A stretch of DNA of 64,000 nucleotides. Source: Micromonospora sp. CB01531. GTDB lineage: Bacteria > Actinomycetota > Actinomycetes > Mycobacteriales > Micromonosporaceae. The translations under genes and the position numbers were made by a program. Where the stretch lies: NCBI RefSeq assembly GCF_001905095.1, contig NZ_LWLS01000061.1:62001-126000 (forward strand). The letters run 5' to 3'. Below are positions 25,163 to 35,505 of this stretch, one piece after another (the first letter of the stretch is position 1; each line of letters starts with the position of its first letter). The notes below the pieces were generated by a model that was not told the origin of the DNA, ran no database searches, and was given only the letters and a program-made list of their open reading frames with translations.

Positions 25163-26275
25163 TCATCCCGCGGCGACCCGAGCCGTCTCCGGCTGGCCGG
25201 TCCGCACGGCGGCGGCGATGAACCGGCGGTACACCGACTCGTAGCCGAGCGCCATCCGCTCCGCCGAGAAGTTCTCCGCGACGTGCGCCACGCAGTTGGT
25301 CGGGTCCAGCAGGATCGAGTCGCGCAGCGCCGCCGGCAGCTCGTCGGCGTGTTCGCAGAGCAGCCCCGTCAGCCCGGGCCGGACCAGTTCCGGCACCGCG
25401 CCCCGGCGCAGCGCCACCACCGGCGTACCGGTCGCCATCGCCTCCAGCATGGCCATGCCGAACGGCTCCTCCCACTGGATCGGCATGATCAGGCAGCGGG
25501 CGTCCAGCAGCAGTTGCAGGGTGGCCTCCCGGTCGGCGTTCAGCACCAGACTGACGTCGTCGTCCAGCAGCGGCTCCACCACCTGCTCGAAGTAGCGGCG
25601 TTCGGCCGGCTCGTTGCACTTGCCGGCCAGGGTGAGCGGCAGCCCGGCCGCCCGGCAGGCGCGAATCGCCACGTCGGGCCCCTTGTCCGGGCTGAACCGG
25701 GCCAGCCACAGCACCGGCCCCTCGCCCGGGGTCCGCTTGCGCGGGAAGTCCCGCAGCGGCATCGCGTTGTGCACCGTGCCCACCCAGGGCAGCCCCGGGT
25801 TCGCCCGACGCTGCGCGTGCGAGATTGCCACCAGGCCCACCCCCTCGTCGACGATGCCGAGCATGGTGCCGAACTCCCCCACCGGGTTGCCGTGCACGGT
25901 GGCCACGGTGGGCACCGACCGCCGGCCGGCGACCAGCGGGCCGATCGTGGTGTGGTCGTGGACGACGTCGAAGCCGGCCGGGTCCACCAGGCGGTTGACC
26001 TGAGCGAGGTGGGCCAGTTCGGGCAGCGACTCGCCCAGCCGGTCGTACTGGAGGTCGTCGCAGGTGGAGACGAACTCGGCGGCGGTGCCGTGGTCCCGGC
26101 CGGCGCCGAAGACGGTGACCCGGTGCCCCTGGTCGACCAGACCGTTCACCAGCCCGGTCACCACCTGCTCCACGCCGCCGTAGCCGGGCGGCGGCAGCGA
26201 CAGCCACGGCGGCACCACCATCGCGATCCGCAACGGCCGCCCCCGGGCCAGGTCCGGCTGATGATTCACGGCCAC
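25163..26275 (-). CDS. GT4-family glycosyltransferase
   Basis: A 370-residue GT-B glycosyltransferase of family 4. The N-terminal half shows MVVPPW and GYGGVEQVV, where acceptor and nucleotide loops lie, and VVHDHTT; the C-terminal half has WLARFSPDKGPD and the E-x7-E region WEEPFGMAMLEAMATGTPVV that binds the sugar nucleotide. It would add a sugar from a nucleotide donor to a small molecule or envelope glycan. The start is either GTG 26275 (GGAGG four bases away) or GTG 26269 (ten bases). It is next to a BON protein gene on the same strand, 70 bp away. Confidence 0.85.
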   Translation of the reverse strand: MAVNHQPDLARGRPLRIAMVVPPWLSLPPPGYGGVEQVVTGLVNGLVDQGHRVTVFGAGRDHGTAAEFVSTCDDLQYDRLGESLPELAHLAQVNRLVDPAGFDVVHDHTTIGPLVAGRRSVPTVATVHGNPVGEFGTMLGIVDEGVGLVAISHAQRRANPGLPWVGTVHNAMPLRDFPRKRTPGEGPVLWLARFSPDKGPDVAIRACRAAGLPLTLAGKCNEPAERRYFEQVVEPLLDDDVSLVLNADREATLQLLLDARCLIMPIQWEEPFGMAMLEAMATGTPVVALRRGAVPELVRPGLTGLLCEHADELPAALRDSILLDPTNCVAHVAENFSAERMALGYESVYRRFIAAAVRTGQPETARVAAG

Positions 26276-26345
26276 GAGTCCTCCCGATGGTCCCTGGCAT
26301 CCGTGATCGGCGTCGCTTTCCCACCCCGATCGGCGGCAAACGGGC

Positions 26346-27017
26346 TCAGGCGGCCACCACGATCCGGTCGTGCACCTCGCGTACGCCGGGCATGGTCCAG
26401 GCCGCGCGTTCCGCCTCCTCCCGCTGCCACCAGGAGCGGACCACCCCGTCGAGCACCACGGTGTCCCCGGTGACCCCGACCCTGATCCGTGCCGTGCCGG
26501 TCCGTCGGAGCAGCACCCGTTGCAGGTCCCGCCGGTTCTGCTCGTCGCTGGACGGGGCCGGCGGACGGACCTCGATCAGGTTGGTGACCCCGCGTACGCC
26601 GCGCAGCCGGCGCAGTTCCCGCTCGGCGGTACGCCGCTGGAAGCCGTACTCCACCTCGCCGCGGAGCATGACCCAGCCGTTGGCGACGGTCACGTCCAGC
26701 CGGTCGGCGGGGACGAAGCTGTCCCACTCCAGCGCCCGGCTGGCCGCGATGGCGATGTCGGCGTCGGTACGCTCCTCCGCGGCGGGCAGCCGTACCTCGA
26801 GGTCGCTGGCGACCGCCCGGACCCCGCGTACCCGGTGCGCGCAGCGCTCCGCCGCCCAGCGCCGGGCGTAGCTGTCTACCTGGCCGGTGAGCGTCACCAC
26901 CCCGTCGGCGACGGTCACGCCGATCTCGGTCGGCTGGGTCTGCGCGTCCCAGTCCAGCTCCGCGAGCACGTCCCGCTGGATCTCCTGGTCGGTACGGACG
27001 GCGGTCGTGGTCGTCAT
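26346..27017 (-). CDS. Triple BON-domain protein
   Basis: A 223-residue protein made of three BON domains in a row (about residues 10-75, 77-150, 155-222), each with the conserved Gly between beta strands, for example VADGVVTLTGQV, VANGWVMLRGEV and TGDTVVLDGVV. BON domains bind phospholipids and occur in OsmY-like stress proteins. There is no signal peptide, so it may act inside the cell. GGGAGGGG precedes ATG 27017 by about six bases, a strong signal. The upstream gap holds the htrA terminator and a run of small GC dyads. Confidence 0.85.
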   Translation of the reverse strand: MTTTTAVRTDQEIQRDVLAELDWDAQTQPTEIGVTVADGVVTLTGQVDSYARRWAAERCAHRVRGVRAVASDLEVRLPAAEERTDADIAIAASRALEWDSFVPADRLDVTVANGWVMLRGEVEYGFQRRTAERELRRLRGVRGVTNLIEVRPPAPSSDEQNRRDLQRVLLRRTGTARIRVGVTGDTVVLDGVVRSWWQREEAERAAWTMPGVREVHDRIVVAA

Positions 27018-27108
27018 GACGTCCCCTCCCGTGCGGTTTGCCGTGCGTCGAGGGTGCCGCCGGACGGGGTGAGCCCGGCTCACCCGGGGCGGGTGAGCGC
27101 AGGAAAAT

Positions 27109-27157
27109 GGGCGGCGGGTGACGGAGCCAACCCCCTTGACTCCGGCACCCGCCGCCC
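27109..27157 (-). terminator. Terminator of the htrA operon
   Basis: GGGCGGCGGGTG (27109-27120) and CACCCGCCGCCC (27146-27157) make a 12-bp stem, extended inside by CGGAG/CTCCG. It lies 23 bases after the htrA stop in the direction of transcription. Confidence 0.75.
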
Positions 27158-27179
27158 ACGGAGGAGGCAGGTCTGTTGG

Positions 27180-28859
<1,680 letters not shown>

Positions 28860-28921
28860 GGATCCACCTTCCCCCCTGGCACTGCGACCAGCCTGGAACG
28901 TGCCTGAATGTTCTCTGAAAG

Positions 28922-30478
28922 TCACTCGCCGGACTCGGGTGACTGCGGCAGCAGCGGCAACTTCACCCGGAAGGTGGCCCCGCCGCCCGGCGTCTCGGCC
29001 ACCTCGACCATGCCGTGGTGCGCCGCCACCAGCGCGGCGACGATGGCCAGCCCGAGCCCGGTGCTGATCGGCCCGCCGGCCCGGCGGGTCCGCGCCGCGT
29101 CCACCCGGTAGAACCGCTCGAACACCCGCTCGGCCTGCTCCGGGGTGAGCCCCGGACCGGTGTCCGCCACCTCCACCACGGCCAGGTTGCCCGGCTCGAC
29201 GCGCAGCCGCAGCGTCACCGAGGCGTCCGTCGGGGTGTGGGTGAGCGCATTGGTCATCAGGTTGCCGATCACCTGCCGCAGCCGGGCGTCGTCGCCCAGC
29301 ACCACGAGCGGACCGGCGCCGGGCTCGATCTCCAGCTCGATCCGGCGCTCCGGGTCCACCGCCCGGGCCGCCTGCACCGCGTCGGAGGCCAGCACCGGCA
29401 GCTCGACCGGGGCGAGGGCGATCGGCCGCTCCCGGTCCATCCGGGCGAGCAGCAGCAGGTCCTCCACCAGCAGCCCCATCCGGGCCGCCTCGTCCTCGAT
29501 CCGGCGCAGCAGGCCGGCCGTCTCCTCGGGCTGGCGGGCCGCGCCCTGCCGGTACAGCTCGGCGAAGCCCCGGATCGTGGTCAGCGGGGTACGCAGCTCG
29601 TGCGAGGCGTCCGCGATGAACTGCCGCATCCGCTCCTCGGAGCGGCGGGCCCGCGCCTCGGACGCCTGCGCCGCCGCGGCGGCGTCCCGGGCGCTGACCT
29701 CGGCACTGCGCGCCGCCGCCTCGGACGCGGCCCGGGCCGTGAAGGCGGCCTCGATCTGGGCGAGCATCGCGTTCAGCGCCCGGGAGAGCCGGCCCAGCTC
29801 CGAGGTCGGGCAGGCCCGACCCTCCTCCGGGTCGGGCACCCGTCGGGTCAGGTCACCGCCGGCGATGGCCGCCGCGGTCCGCTCGATCTCCACGAGCGGT
29901 TTGAGACTGGTACGCACGATCGCCGCACCCACCGACGCCAAAATGATCAGCACCGATCCACCGACCAGCAGGTCGATCCAGATCAGCTGCTTGACGGCCA
30001 TGTCCACGTCGGTGATGTGCTGCCCGACCGCAATGTAGTGCTCGTCATCGACCTTTTTGATCACTACCCGCCAGCGCAGGTGCTTATCGGCCGCATCGGT
30101 GGTGAAGGCACCCTTACCGGCGTGCTCCTGGTACCAGGGGAACTGGTTGAGCGAGCCAGGCAGGTCGTCCTCGGAGAGCCTCTTGTCCCAGAAGACGTTG
30201 GCTTTGCCGCTGGTCAGGCTGGCGAAGGCCGCCATATAGTCGCTGGGCAGAGTGTTGTCCTGGGCCGTTTCGCTGGACAGCGGCACCTGCTCGACCCGGT
30301 TCAGGTACGTGTTCAGCTCGTCATCGACCCGACTCACCAGGTAGCTCTGCAGGAAGAAGGCGGTAAGCGCGCTGATCACGACCAGAGCCACGGCGACCAG
30401 CGCCAGCACCGAGGCGACCAGCTTCACCCGCAGCGGGATGGTGCGCAGCCACCTCTTCGCGTCGTGGACGAGGCTCAC
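28922..30478 (-). CDS. Two-component sensor histidine kinase (MprB/PhoR-like)
   Basis: A 518-residue kinase with a membrane span near residues 18-46, an extracytoplasmic sensor domain (about 47-160), a second span (about 168-190), a HAMP domain, an Ala-rich coiled coil, and a HisKA domain whose phosphorylated His lies in ADASHELRTPLT (near residue 291). The ATP domain has N (NLMTNALTHT), G1 (DTGPGL) and G2 (GLGLAI) boxes. GTG at 30478 overlaps the regulator stop by GTGA. The outer domain carries many charged residues but no known ligand fold. It belongs to an operon with the response regulator and htrA. Confidence 0.9.
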   Translation of the reverse strand: MSLVHDAKRWLRTIPLRVKLVASVLALVAVALVVISALTAFFLQSYLVSRVDDELNTYLNRVEQVPLSSETAQDNTLPSDYMAAFASLTSGKANVFWDKRLSEDDLPGSLNQFPWYQEHAGKGAFTTDAADKHLRWRVVIKKVDDEHYIAVGQHITDVDMAVKQLIWIDLLVGGSVLIILASVGAAIVRTSLKPLVEIERTAAAIAGGDLTRRVPDPEEGRACPTSELGRLSRALNAMLAQIEAAFTARAASEAAARSAEVSARDAAAAAQASEARARRSEERMRQFIADASHELRTPLTTIRGFAELYRQGAARQPEETAGLLRRIEDEAARMGLLVEDLLLLARMDRERPIALAPVELPVLASDAVQAARAVDPERRIELEIEPGAGPLVVLGDDARLRQVIGNLMTNALTHTPTDASVTLRLRVEPGNLAVVEVADTGPGLTPEQAERVFERFYRVDAARTRRAGGPISTGLGLAIVAALVAAHHGMVEVAETPGGGATFRVKLPLLPQSPESGE

Positions 30479-31176
30479 GCCGCCGGCTTACGCAGCACGT
30501 AGCCGACGCCCCGGAGGGTGTGGATGAGCCGGGGCTCAGTGTTGTCGACCTTGCGCCGCAGGTAGGAGATGTAGGACTCGACGATGTTGTCGTCGCCCCG
30601 GAAGTCGTAGTTCCAGACGTGGTCGAGGATCTGCGCCTTGGAGAGCACCCGGTTGGCGTTGAGCATCAGGTAGCGCAGCAGCTTGAACTCGGTCGGCGAG
30701 AGCTGCACCCGCTGGCCGGCCCGGTGCACCTCGTGGGTCTCCTCGTCCAGCTCCAGGTCGGCGAAGGTGAGCCGGGAGGGGGCCTGCTCGCCCGTGGCGG
30801 TACGCCGCAGCACGGCCCGGATCCGGGCGGTCAACTCCTCCAGGCTGAACGGCTTGGTGACGTAGTCGTCGCCGCCCAGCGTCAGCCCCCGGATCTTGTC
30901 GTCGGTCGCGTCCCGCGCGGTCAGGAAGACCACCGGGGTACGCGTGCCGCCCTCACGGAGCATCCGGATCACCTCGAAGCCGTCCAGGTCGGGCAGCATC
31001 ACGTCGAGCACGACCAGGTCGGGCCGGTGGTCCTTGGCGGCGTTCAGCGCAGCGCTGCCGCTGGTCGCGGTGGCGACGTCGAAGCCCGCGAAGCGCAGGC
31101 TCGCGGAGAGCAGTTCGAGGATGTTGGGATCATCCTCGACGACCAGCAGTCGGGCCTCGGTCTGGGTAGCCACCAT
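30475..31176 (-). CDS. OmpR-family response regulator (PhoP/MprA-like)
   Basis: A 233-residue regulator with a receiver domain (phospho-acceptor D58 in VVLDVMLPD, signalling K in TKPFS) and a winged-helix DNA-binding domain ending RGVGYVLR. Blocks such as GLTLGGDDYVTKPFSLEE, LELDEETHEV and LSPTEFKLLRY closely resemble tuberculosis PhoP, though the operon order resembles mprAB-pepD. ATG at 31176 is chosen because MVATQTEARLLVVEDD fits the family; two in-frame ATGs lie at 31185 and 31188. It likely controls its own operon including htrA. Confidence 0.9.
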   Translation of the reverse strand: MVATQTEARLLVVEDDPNILELLSASLRFAGFDVATATSGSAALNAAKDHRPDLVVLDVMLPDLDGFEVIRMLREGGTRTPVVFLTARDATDDKIRGLTLGGDDYVTKPFSLEELTARIRAVLRRTATGEQAPSRLTFADLELDEETHEVHRAGQRVQLSPTEFKLLRYLMLNANRVLSKAQILDHVWNYDFRGDDNIVESYISYLRRKVDNTEPRLIHTLRGVGYVLRKPAA

Positions 31177-31260
31177 GGCCCCCATCATCCGCGCTCTGCC
31201 TGCGGCGGCGCTGGGTGGATGCTGGAAACAACCTGTGAGCCGACCGGCCCCGGTGACGGC

Positions 31261-31878
31261 TCAGCGGAGCAGCCGGCGCAGCCCGTCCAGCGCGCCGTCG
31301 AGCAGCCGGATCGCCGTCCGCAGCTGGGTGTCGGTGAGCCGCCCGGCGCGGACCAGCGTGCCGACCTCGACGGTGAACTCGGCCAGCCGCTGGTCGAACT
31401 CGGCGAGCAGCGGCGACTCGCCGGGCGCGCGCGGGCCACCGTCGGCGGCGGGCCGGGTGGGTGGCGGCTCCCAGTGCGTACGCCGGGTCTGCCGGGCCGC
31501 CTCGCGCAGCTCCCGCTTGAGGTCGCGCACCGAGCCGCGCACCTCGGTGCGGATCTCGCCGGCCAGGGCGGAGAGGTCCTCGACGGAGGCGGTGATGTCC
31601 GACTCCAGGGTGGCCAGCTCGTCGGCGCGCTGCCGCAGCTCGGCGCGACCCGTCTCGGTGATCTCGTACACCTTCCGGCCGCCCGCGGCGGTGTGGGTGA
31701 CCAGCCCTTCGACCTCCAGCCGTTGCAGGCGGGGGTAGATAGTGCCGGCGCTGGGCGCGTAGAGGCCGAGGAAGCGGTCCTCCAGCAGGCGGATCAGCTC
31801 GTAGCCGTGCTTCGGGCCCTCGTCGAGGAGCTTGAGCAGGTAGAGCCGGAGCCGCCCGTGACTGAACACGGCGGTCAC
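31261..31878 (-). CDS. PadR-family transcriptional regulator
   Basis: A 205-residue repressor with an N-terminal PadR winged helix (LYLLKLLDEGPKHGYEL ... GTIYPRLQRLEVEGLV) and a long C-terminal helical region for dimer formation. The wing is followed by YEITETGRAEL, typical of the family. GTG at 31878 overlaps the stop of the DUF4097 gene by four bases and has GGAGG upstream, so both genes make one operon. Regulators of this kind usually repress their own operon until a ligand or membrane stress releases them; a dyad in the operon promoter fits that. Confidence 0.88.
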   Translation of the reverse strand: MTAVFSHGRLRLYLLKLLDEGPKHGYELIRLLEDRFLGLYAPSAGTIYPRLQRLEVEGLVTHTAAGGRKVYEITETGRAELRQRADELATLESDITASVEDLSALAGEIRTEVRGSVRDLKRELREAARQTRRTHWEPPPTRPAADGGPRAPGESPLLAEFDQRLAEFTVEVGTLVRAGRLTDTQLRTAIRLLDGALDGLRRLLR

Positions 31879-32711
31879 GGCAGCTCCTCCAGGTCGTCGG
31901 CGTCCTCGACGGGCCGGGCGAGCAGCGCGATGCTGCCGGAGGTCGCGGACGCCCAGAGCTTACCGCCGCCCGTGCCCAGCACCCCGTGGCTGTCCTTCAT
32001 CGCGCCGAGCCCCCCGCGACCGCGCACCTGCGGGAAGCCACTGGTGATCCGGCCGGAGACGGTGTGCAGGTCGACGGTGAGGTCGCTGTCCTCCCGAACC
32101 CGGACGGTGATGCTGCCGGAGATGGCGCTGAGCCGGATCTCACTGCCCCGGGGGTTGTCCAGGTCGCAGGTGATCGAGCCGGAGACGGTGTGCGCGTGCA
32201 CCCGGCCGGGCGCGCTCTCGGCGAGGATCACCTCGCCGGAGACCGTCTCCAGGGAGACGTCGCCGGCGACGCCGAGCGCCTCCACCGGCCCGGAGGTGAC
32301 CTTGGCGGTGGTCCGGCCACGCAGCCCCATCAGGGTGATCTGGCCGGAGGTGACGTCGACCTGGGTGTCCCGGCGCAGGCCGGAGGCGACCAGCGAGCCG
32401 TCCACCAGCCGCAGGTCGGCCAGCACGTCGGCCGGTACGGCGACGGAGACCTCGGCCCGGAACCGGCGGCCGAGCTGGCCGAGCCACCAGAGGAACCCGG
32501 GCCAACGCGGGTGTCGCTCGTGCCCGACGAACAGGCGACCGTCGCGGTGCTCCACGATGACCGGCCGACGGCTGACCCGGGTGACGTCGATCCGGGCCGG
32601 GCCGTCGGTGGCGACCACGTTGAGCCGGCCGGTGACCAGCCGTACGTCGAGCCGGGTGACCGGCCCGTCCAGGGTGAGCCGCTGCGGGCTGTCGACCGTC
32701 CAGCTGGCCAT
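31875..32711 (-). CDS. DUF4097 (adhesin-like beta-helix) protein
   Basis: A 278-residue soluble protein with repeated short beta units such as VSGSITCDL, ISGSITVRV, VSGRITSGF and TSGSIALLA, the pattern of DUF4097/DUF4098 proteins, which are thought to fold as a right-handed beta helix. No signal peptide is present. The function is unknown, but genes of this type are commonly paired with PadR or other regulators and membrane stress loci. ATG 32711 has GGGGAGG upstream. It is the first gene of a two-gene operon with the PadR regulator. Confidence 0.82.
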   Translation of the reverse strand: MASWTVDSPQRLTLDGPVTRLDVRLVTGRLNVVATDGPARIDVTRVSRRPVIVEHRDGRLFVGHERHPRWPGFLWWLGQLGRRFRAEVSVAVPADVLADLRLVDGSLVASGLRRDTQVDVTSGQITLMGLRGRTTAKVTSGPVEALGVAGDVSLETVSGEVILAESAPGRVHAHTVSGSITCDLDNPRGSEIRLSAISGSITVRVREDSDLTVDLHTVSGRITSGFPQVRGRGGLGAMKDSHGVLGTGGGKLWASATSGSIALLARPVEDADDLEELP

Positions 32712-32728
32712 GACGTCCTCCCCTCAAT

Positions 32729-32751
32729 GACGTGCCGACCCACGGCACGTC
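32729..32751 (-). promoter_or_regulatory. Hairpin in the 5' leader of the DUF4097-padR mRNA
   Basis: GACGTGCCG (32729-32737) and CGGCACGTC (32743-32751) form a perfect 9-bp stem between the predicted transcription start and the start codon at 32711. It may affect translation or mRNA life; this is inference. Confidence 0.45.
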
Positions 32752-32764
32752 GAGTGACAGGAGG

Positions 32765-32810
32765 AGCATAACGCGATACATCGCGACTGAACAAGATAGT
32801 GTCGCGACTG
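32765..32810 (-). promoter_or_regulatory. Promoter and operator of the DUF4097-padR operon
   Basis: On the minus strand a -35-like TTGTTC (32794-32789) and a -10 TATGCT (32770-32765) are 18 bp apart. The spacer contains the dyad CGCGAT-GT-ATCGCG (32772-32785). On the plus strand TCGCGACTG is repeated at 32781-32789 and 32802-32810, exactly 21 bp apart (two turns). This fits autorepression by the PadR protein. Confidence 0.55.
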
Positions 32811-32812
32811 CG

Positions 32813-33820
32813 TCAGGCGGCCCGGTCCAGCGCCACCTCCCGGGTGTCGAGCCCCGCAGCGGCCGCCGCCGCTGCCGTCCCGGCCGGGGCGACGAGACCG
32901 GGTCTGGCCGGCACCGCGAGACCGCGGCCGGACGGCAGCGCCACCGCTCCGACGGGCACCGGCAGGAGGCCACCCAACGGGGCGGGCCGGCCGAGGGCCA
33001 CCGGCCGGGCCGGCGTCAGGTGGACCACCGACTCGGCGGCGCGGGCCAGCAGCCGCCGGTCCGCGTCCTGGGCCGGGTGCAACGCGGTGGCCACCACCAC
33101 CGACACGGTCAGGTCCCGGGCGGCGAGCACCCGGCGCACCGATGCCCAGAGCGTCTCCTCGCCGAGGAACGCGGCCAGGGTGGTCGGGTCGCCGGCGTAC
33201 CGGTAGTCGATGCGGAGCGGGACGATCGGTGCGCCGGCGTCCACGGCGGCCTGGAACATGGCCGGCCGGAACCCGCCGCGTGGCCGGCAGTCGGCGGCCT
33301 CGCCGCACCAGGTCGTGCCCTCTGGGAAGACCGCCACCGGAGTCCCGGTGCGCAGCGCGGCGGCCACCCGGCCGACGGTGGCGGGCAGGTCGCGCGGTCG
33401 CGACCGGTCCACGAAGACCGTGCCGGCCGCGGCGGCCAGCGGGCCCACCACCGGCCAGTCCCGGACTTCCCGCTTGGCGAGCATCCCGGCCGGGGCGACC
33501 GCGAGCACCGCGAGGATGTCCAGCCAGGAGACGTGGTTGGCGACCAACAGAGCGGGTCGGCGCGGCGCCCGGCCGCGGACCACCAGCCGCACGCCGAGGG
33601 CGCGCAGCGTCCCCCGGGCCCAGCCGCGCAGCGCGGCCTGCCGGTCCCGGGCGGGCAGCACCGGCAGCAGCACGGCCACCCCGACCCCGGCCAGGAGCAT
33701 CCCGACCACGCCGAACAGCCGGGCCACCCGGCGCGGGCGCGACACGGTGGACCCGGTGGCGGCGGGCAGGCACCACGACCCGCAGCCCGAGGTCGGCCGC
33801 CACAGCTCCGCGGCGGTCAC
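32813..33820 (-). CDS. PlsC-family O-acyltransferase (OlsA-like)
   Basis: A 335-residue acyltransferase with a hydrophobic N-terminal anchor (VGMLLAGVGVAVLLPVL) and PlsC motifs NHVSWLDI (HX4D) and FPEGTT, plus VPLRIDYRY. Its GTG start overlaps the stop of an N-acyltransferase gene, the same order as olsB-olsA, where OlsA converts lyso-ornithine lipid to ornithine lipid. The C-terminal 90 residues are Ala/Pro/Gly-rich and look unstructured. A general lysophosphatidate acyltransferase role remains possible. Confidence 0.8.
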   Translation of the reverse strand: MTAAELWRPTSGCGSWCLPAATGSTVSRPRRVARLFGVVGMLLAGVGVAVLLPVLPARDRQAALRGWARGTLRALGVRLVVRGRAPRRPALLVANHVSWLDILAVLAVAPAGMLAKREVRDWPVVGPLAAAAGTVFVDRSRPRDLPATVGRVAAALRTGTPVAVFPEGTTWCGEAADCRPRGGFRPAMFQAAVDAGAPIVPLRIDYRYAGDPTTLAAFLGEETLWASVRRVLAARDLTVSVVVATALHPAQDADRRLLARAAESVVHLTPARPVALGRPAPLGGLLPVPVGAVALPSGRGLAVPARPGLVAPAGTAAAAAAAGLDTREVALDRAA

Positions 33821-34596
33821 GAGGTCCCCTCGCCCAGGAAGTGGCGCAGGTAGCGGGGGTTCATCCGGTCCAGCGAGAGCAGTACGTAGAAGTCGGCGCA
33901 GTCGAAGTCCGGGTCGTACGCCGGCTCGCCGCAGATCCAGGCGCCGAGCCGCAGGTATCCGCGGAGCAGCGGCGGGACCAGCGCGTGGCGCTCGGCCGAC
34001 GACAGGGTGGCCGGGTCGACGGCGGCCGGCGCCTCGGCGAACCACGGACGGCGGGGCGCGACCCGCAGCGGCGGCGGGGCGAGGTGGCGGGCGGTGGCCT
34101 GGGCCCAGACCTCGGCGACCGCCGTACCGCCGTCGGCCACCGGCACCGAGGCGCAGCCGCCGAGCCAGCGCGACCCGCGCAAATGCAGGTAGCGGGCGAT
34201 GCCGGCCCACATCAGATTGAGCACGGCGCCGGAGCGGTGGTCCGGGTGCACGCAGGAGCGGCCCGCCTCGACCAGGTCGTCCCGGAGCGGGGCGAGCGCG
34301 GCCAGGTCGAACTCGCCCTCGGCGTACCGGCGGTCCGTGCGGCCGGGCGGCAGCAGGCGGTACGTGCCGATCACCTCGTCGGTGCCCTCCCGCAGCACGA
34401 CCAGGTGGTCGCAGTGGGCGTCGTACTCGTCGGTGTCGAGTCCGGCGGCCCCCGGCCCCAGGGTCGCGCCGAGTTCGGTGGCGAACACCTCGTGACGGAG
34501 GCGTTGGGCGGCCGCGACCAGCGCCGGGTCGTCGGCGATCAGCAGGGTGTATCCGCTGGTCGTGAGGGGTGCGCCAGCGGCGTGCAGAACAGCCAT
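33817..34596 (-). CDS. GNAT-like N-acyltransferase (OlsB-like, hemolysin-type)
   Basis: A 259-residue protein of the acetyltransferase-5 (OlsB/hemolysin-like) group. Marks are LRHEVFATELG near the N-terminus, CDHLVVL, VIGTYRLLPP, and AGRSCVHPDHR, as in OlsB and N-acyl amino acid synthases, which put a 3-hydroxyacyl chain from acyl-ACP onto the alpha-amino group of ornithine or a similar amino acid. ATG 34596 has AGGT five bases before. Its four-base overlap with the O-acyltransferase gene supports ornithine-lipid synthesis; the substrate is not proven. Confidence 0.78.
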   Translation of the reverse strand: MAVLHAAGAPLTTSGYTLLIADDPALVAAAQRLRHEVFATELGATLGPGAAGLDTDEYDAHCDHLVVLREGTDEVIGTYRLLPPGRTDRRYAEGEFDLAALAPLRDDLVEAGRSCVHPDHRSGAVLNLMWAGIARYLHLRGSRWLGGCASVPVADGGTAVAEVWAQATARHLAPPPLRVAPRRPWFAEAPAAVDPATLSSAERHALVPPLLRGYLRLGAWICGEPAYDPDFDCADFYVLLSLDRMNPRYLRHFLGEGTS

Positions 34597-34689
34597 GGCT
34601 ACCTGTGTAAGGGGCCCGGGTTGCCACCCCCGGGGACGAAGGGTGTCGATCCGGTGAACGCCAGCCCACCGCCTGCCACCAGCCGTACC

Positions 34690-34744
34690 GATCATGGCGT
34701 TGGCCGCACGTTTCGTCCGGTTCGTGACCGCCAACCTCATGATC
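34690..34744. repeat. REP-like inverted repeat, copy 1 (GATCATG...CATGATC)
   Basis: GATCATGGCGTTGGC (34690-34704) and GCCAACCTCATGATC (34730-34744) are inverted repeats matching at 13 of 15 positions with a 25-base spacer. A near-identical arm pair occurs at 55456-55510. It lies between divergent genes. Confidence 0.6.
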
Positions 34745-34848
34745 GACGGGATGGGCGGTGGCCCGGGTGGGGCGGCGTGGGAGGCTGCCGGGGCGGGGTT
34801 GGCGAGGGGGCCCGCGGGCGGGGCCGGGGGCAGGGTTGGAGGAGTTGC

Positions 34849-35505
34849 ATGATCATCGAGTCCCGCTTCCACGGGCCGGCCGGTTCGGGCAACGGCGGCT
34901 GGAGTGCCGGGGTCTTCGCGGCGGCGGTCGACGACCGGGGGCCGGTGGAGGTCACCCTGCGCAAGCCACCTCCGCTGGAGACCCCGCTGACCGCAGTGGA
35001 CGGCGCGGTACGCGCCCCGGACGGCCAGGTGATCGCGCAGGTACGCCGGGTCGAGGAGTTCACCGCCGTGGTCCCGCCGGTGGACCGGCCGACCGCGGCG
35101 GCCGCCGCGAAGGCGTACCCGGGGTTGGTGGAGCACCCCTTCCCCGGCTGCTACGTCTGCGGCCCGGAGAACCCGGACGGGCTCCGGATCTTCCCCGGCC
35201 GGTTGCCGGACGGCCGGACCGCGGCGCCGTTCCGGGCCCCGGCCGAGGTCGTGCCCGCGACGGTCTGGGCGGCGCTGGACTGCCCCGGCGGCTGGGCGGT
35301 GATCGCGCCCGGCCGCCCGTACGTCCTGGGGCGGATCGCGGCGGTGGTCGCGGCGCTGCCGCGTCCCGGCGACGAATGCGTGGTGACCGGCGCCATGGTC
35401 GGCGGGGAGGGCCGCAAGGCCGAGGTCCACTCCAGCCTCTACGGCCCGGACGGCACCCTGCTCGGGTACGCCCGCGCCACCTGGATCGCCCTACCACCGG
35501 CCTGA
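34849..35505 (+). CDS. Conserved protein, possible hotdog-fold thioesterase-like
   Basis: A 218-residue cytoplasmic protein I cannot name with certainty. The N-terminal part (FHGPAGSGNGGWSAGVFA ... VEVTLRKPPPLETPL) looks like the first half of a double hotdog fold, where substrate-binding glycines sit; the centre has HPFPGCYVCGPENPDGL with a CxxCG pair; the rest (TVWAALDCPGGWAVI ... ATWIAL) looks like the second half. Such proteins are often acyl-CoA thioesterase relatives. GGAGG six bases before ATG 34849 supports the start. It is divergent from the acyltransferase pair and followed by a hairpin. Confidence 0.7.
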   Translation: MIIESRFHGPAGSGNGGWSAGVFAAAVDDRGPVEVTLRKPPPLETPLTAVDGAVRAPDGQVIAQVRRVEEFTAVVPPVDRPTAAAAAKAYPGLVEHPFPGCYVCGPENPDGLRIFPGRLPDGRTAAPFRAPAEVVPATVWAALDCPGGWAVIAPGRPYVLGRIAAVVAALPRPGDECVVTGAMVGGEGRKAEVHSSLYGPDGTLLGYARATWIALPPA

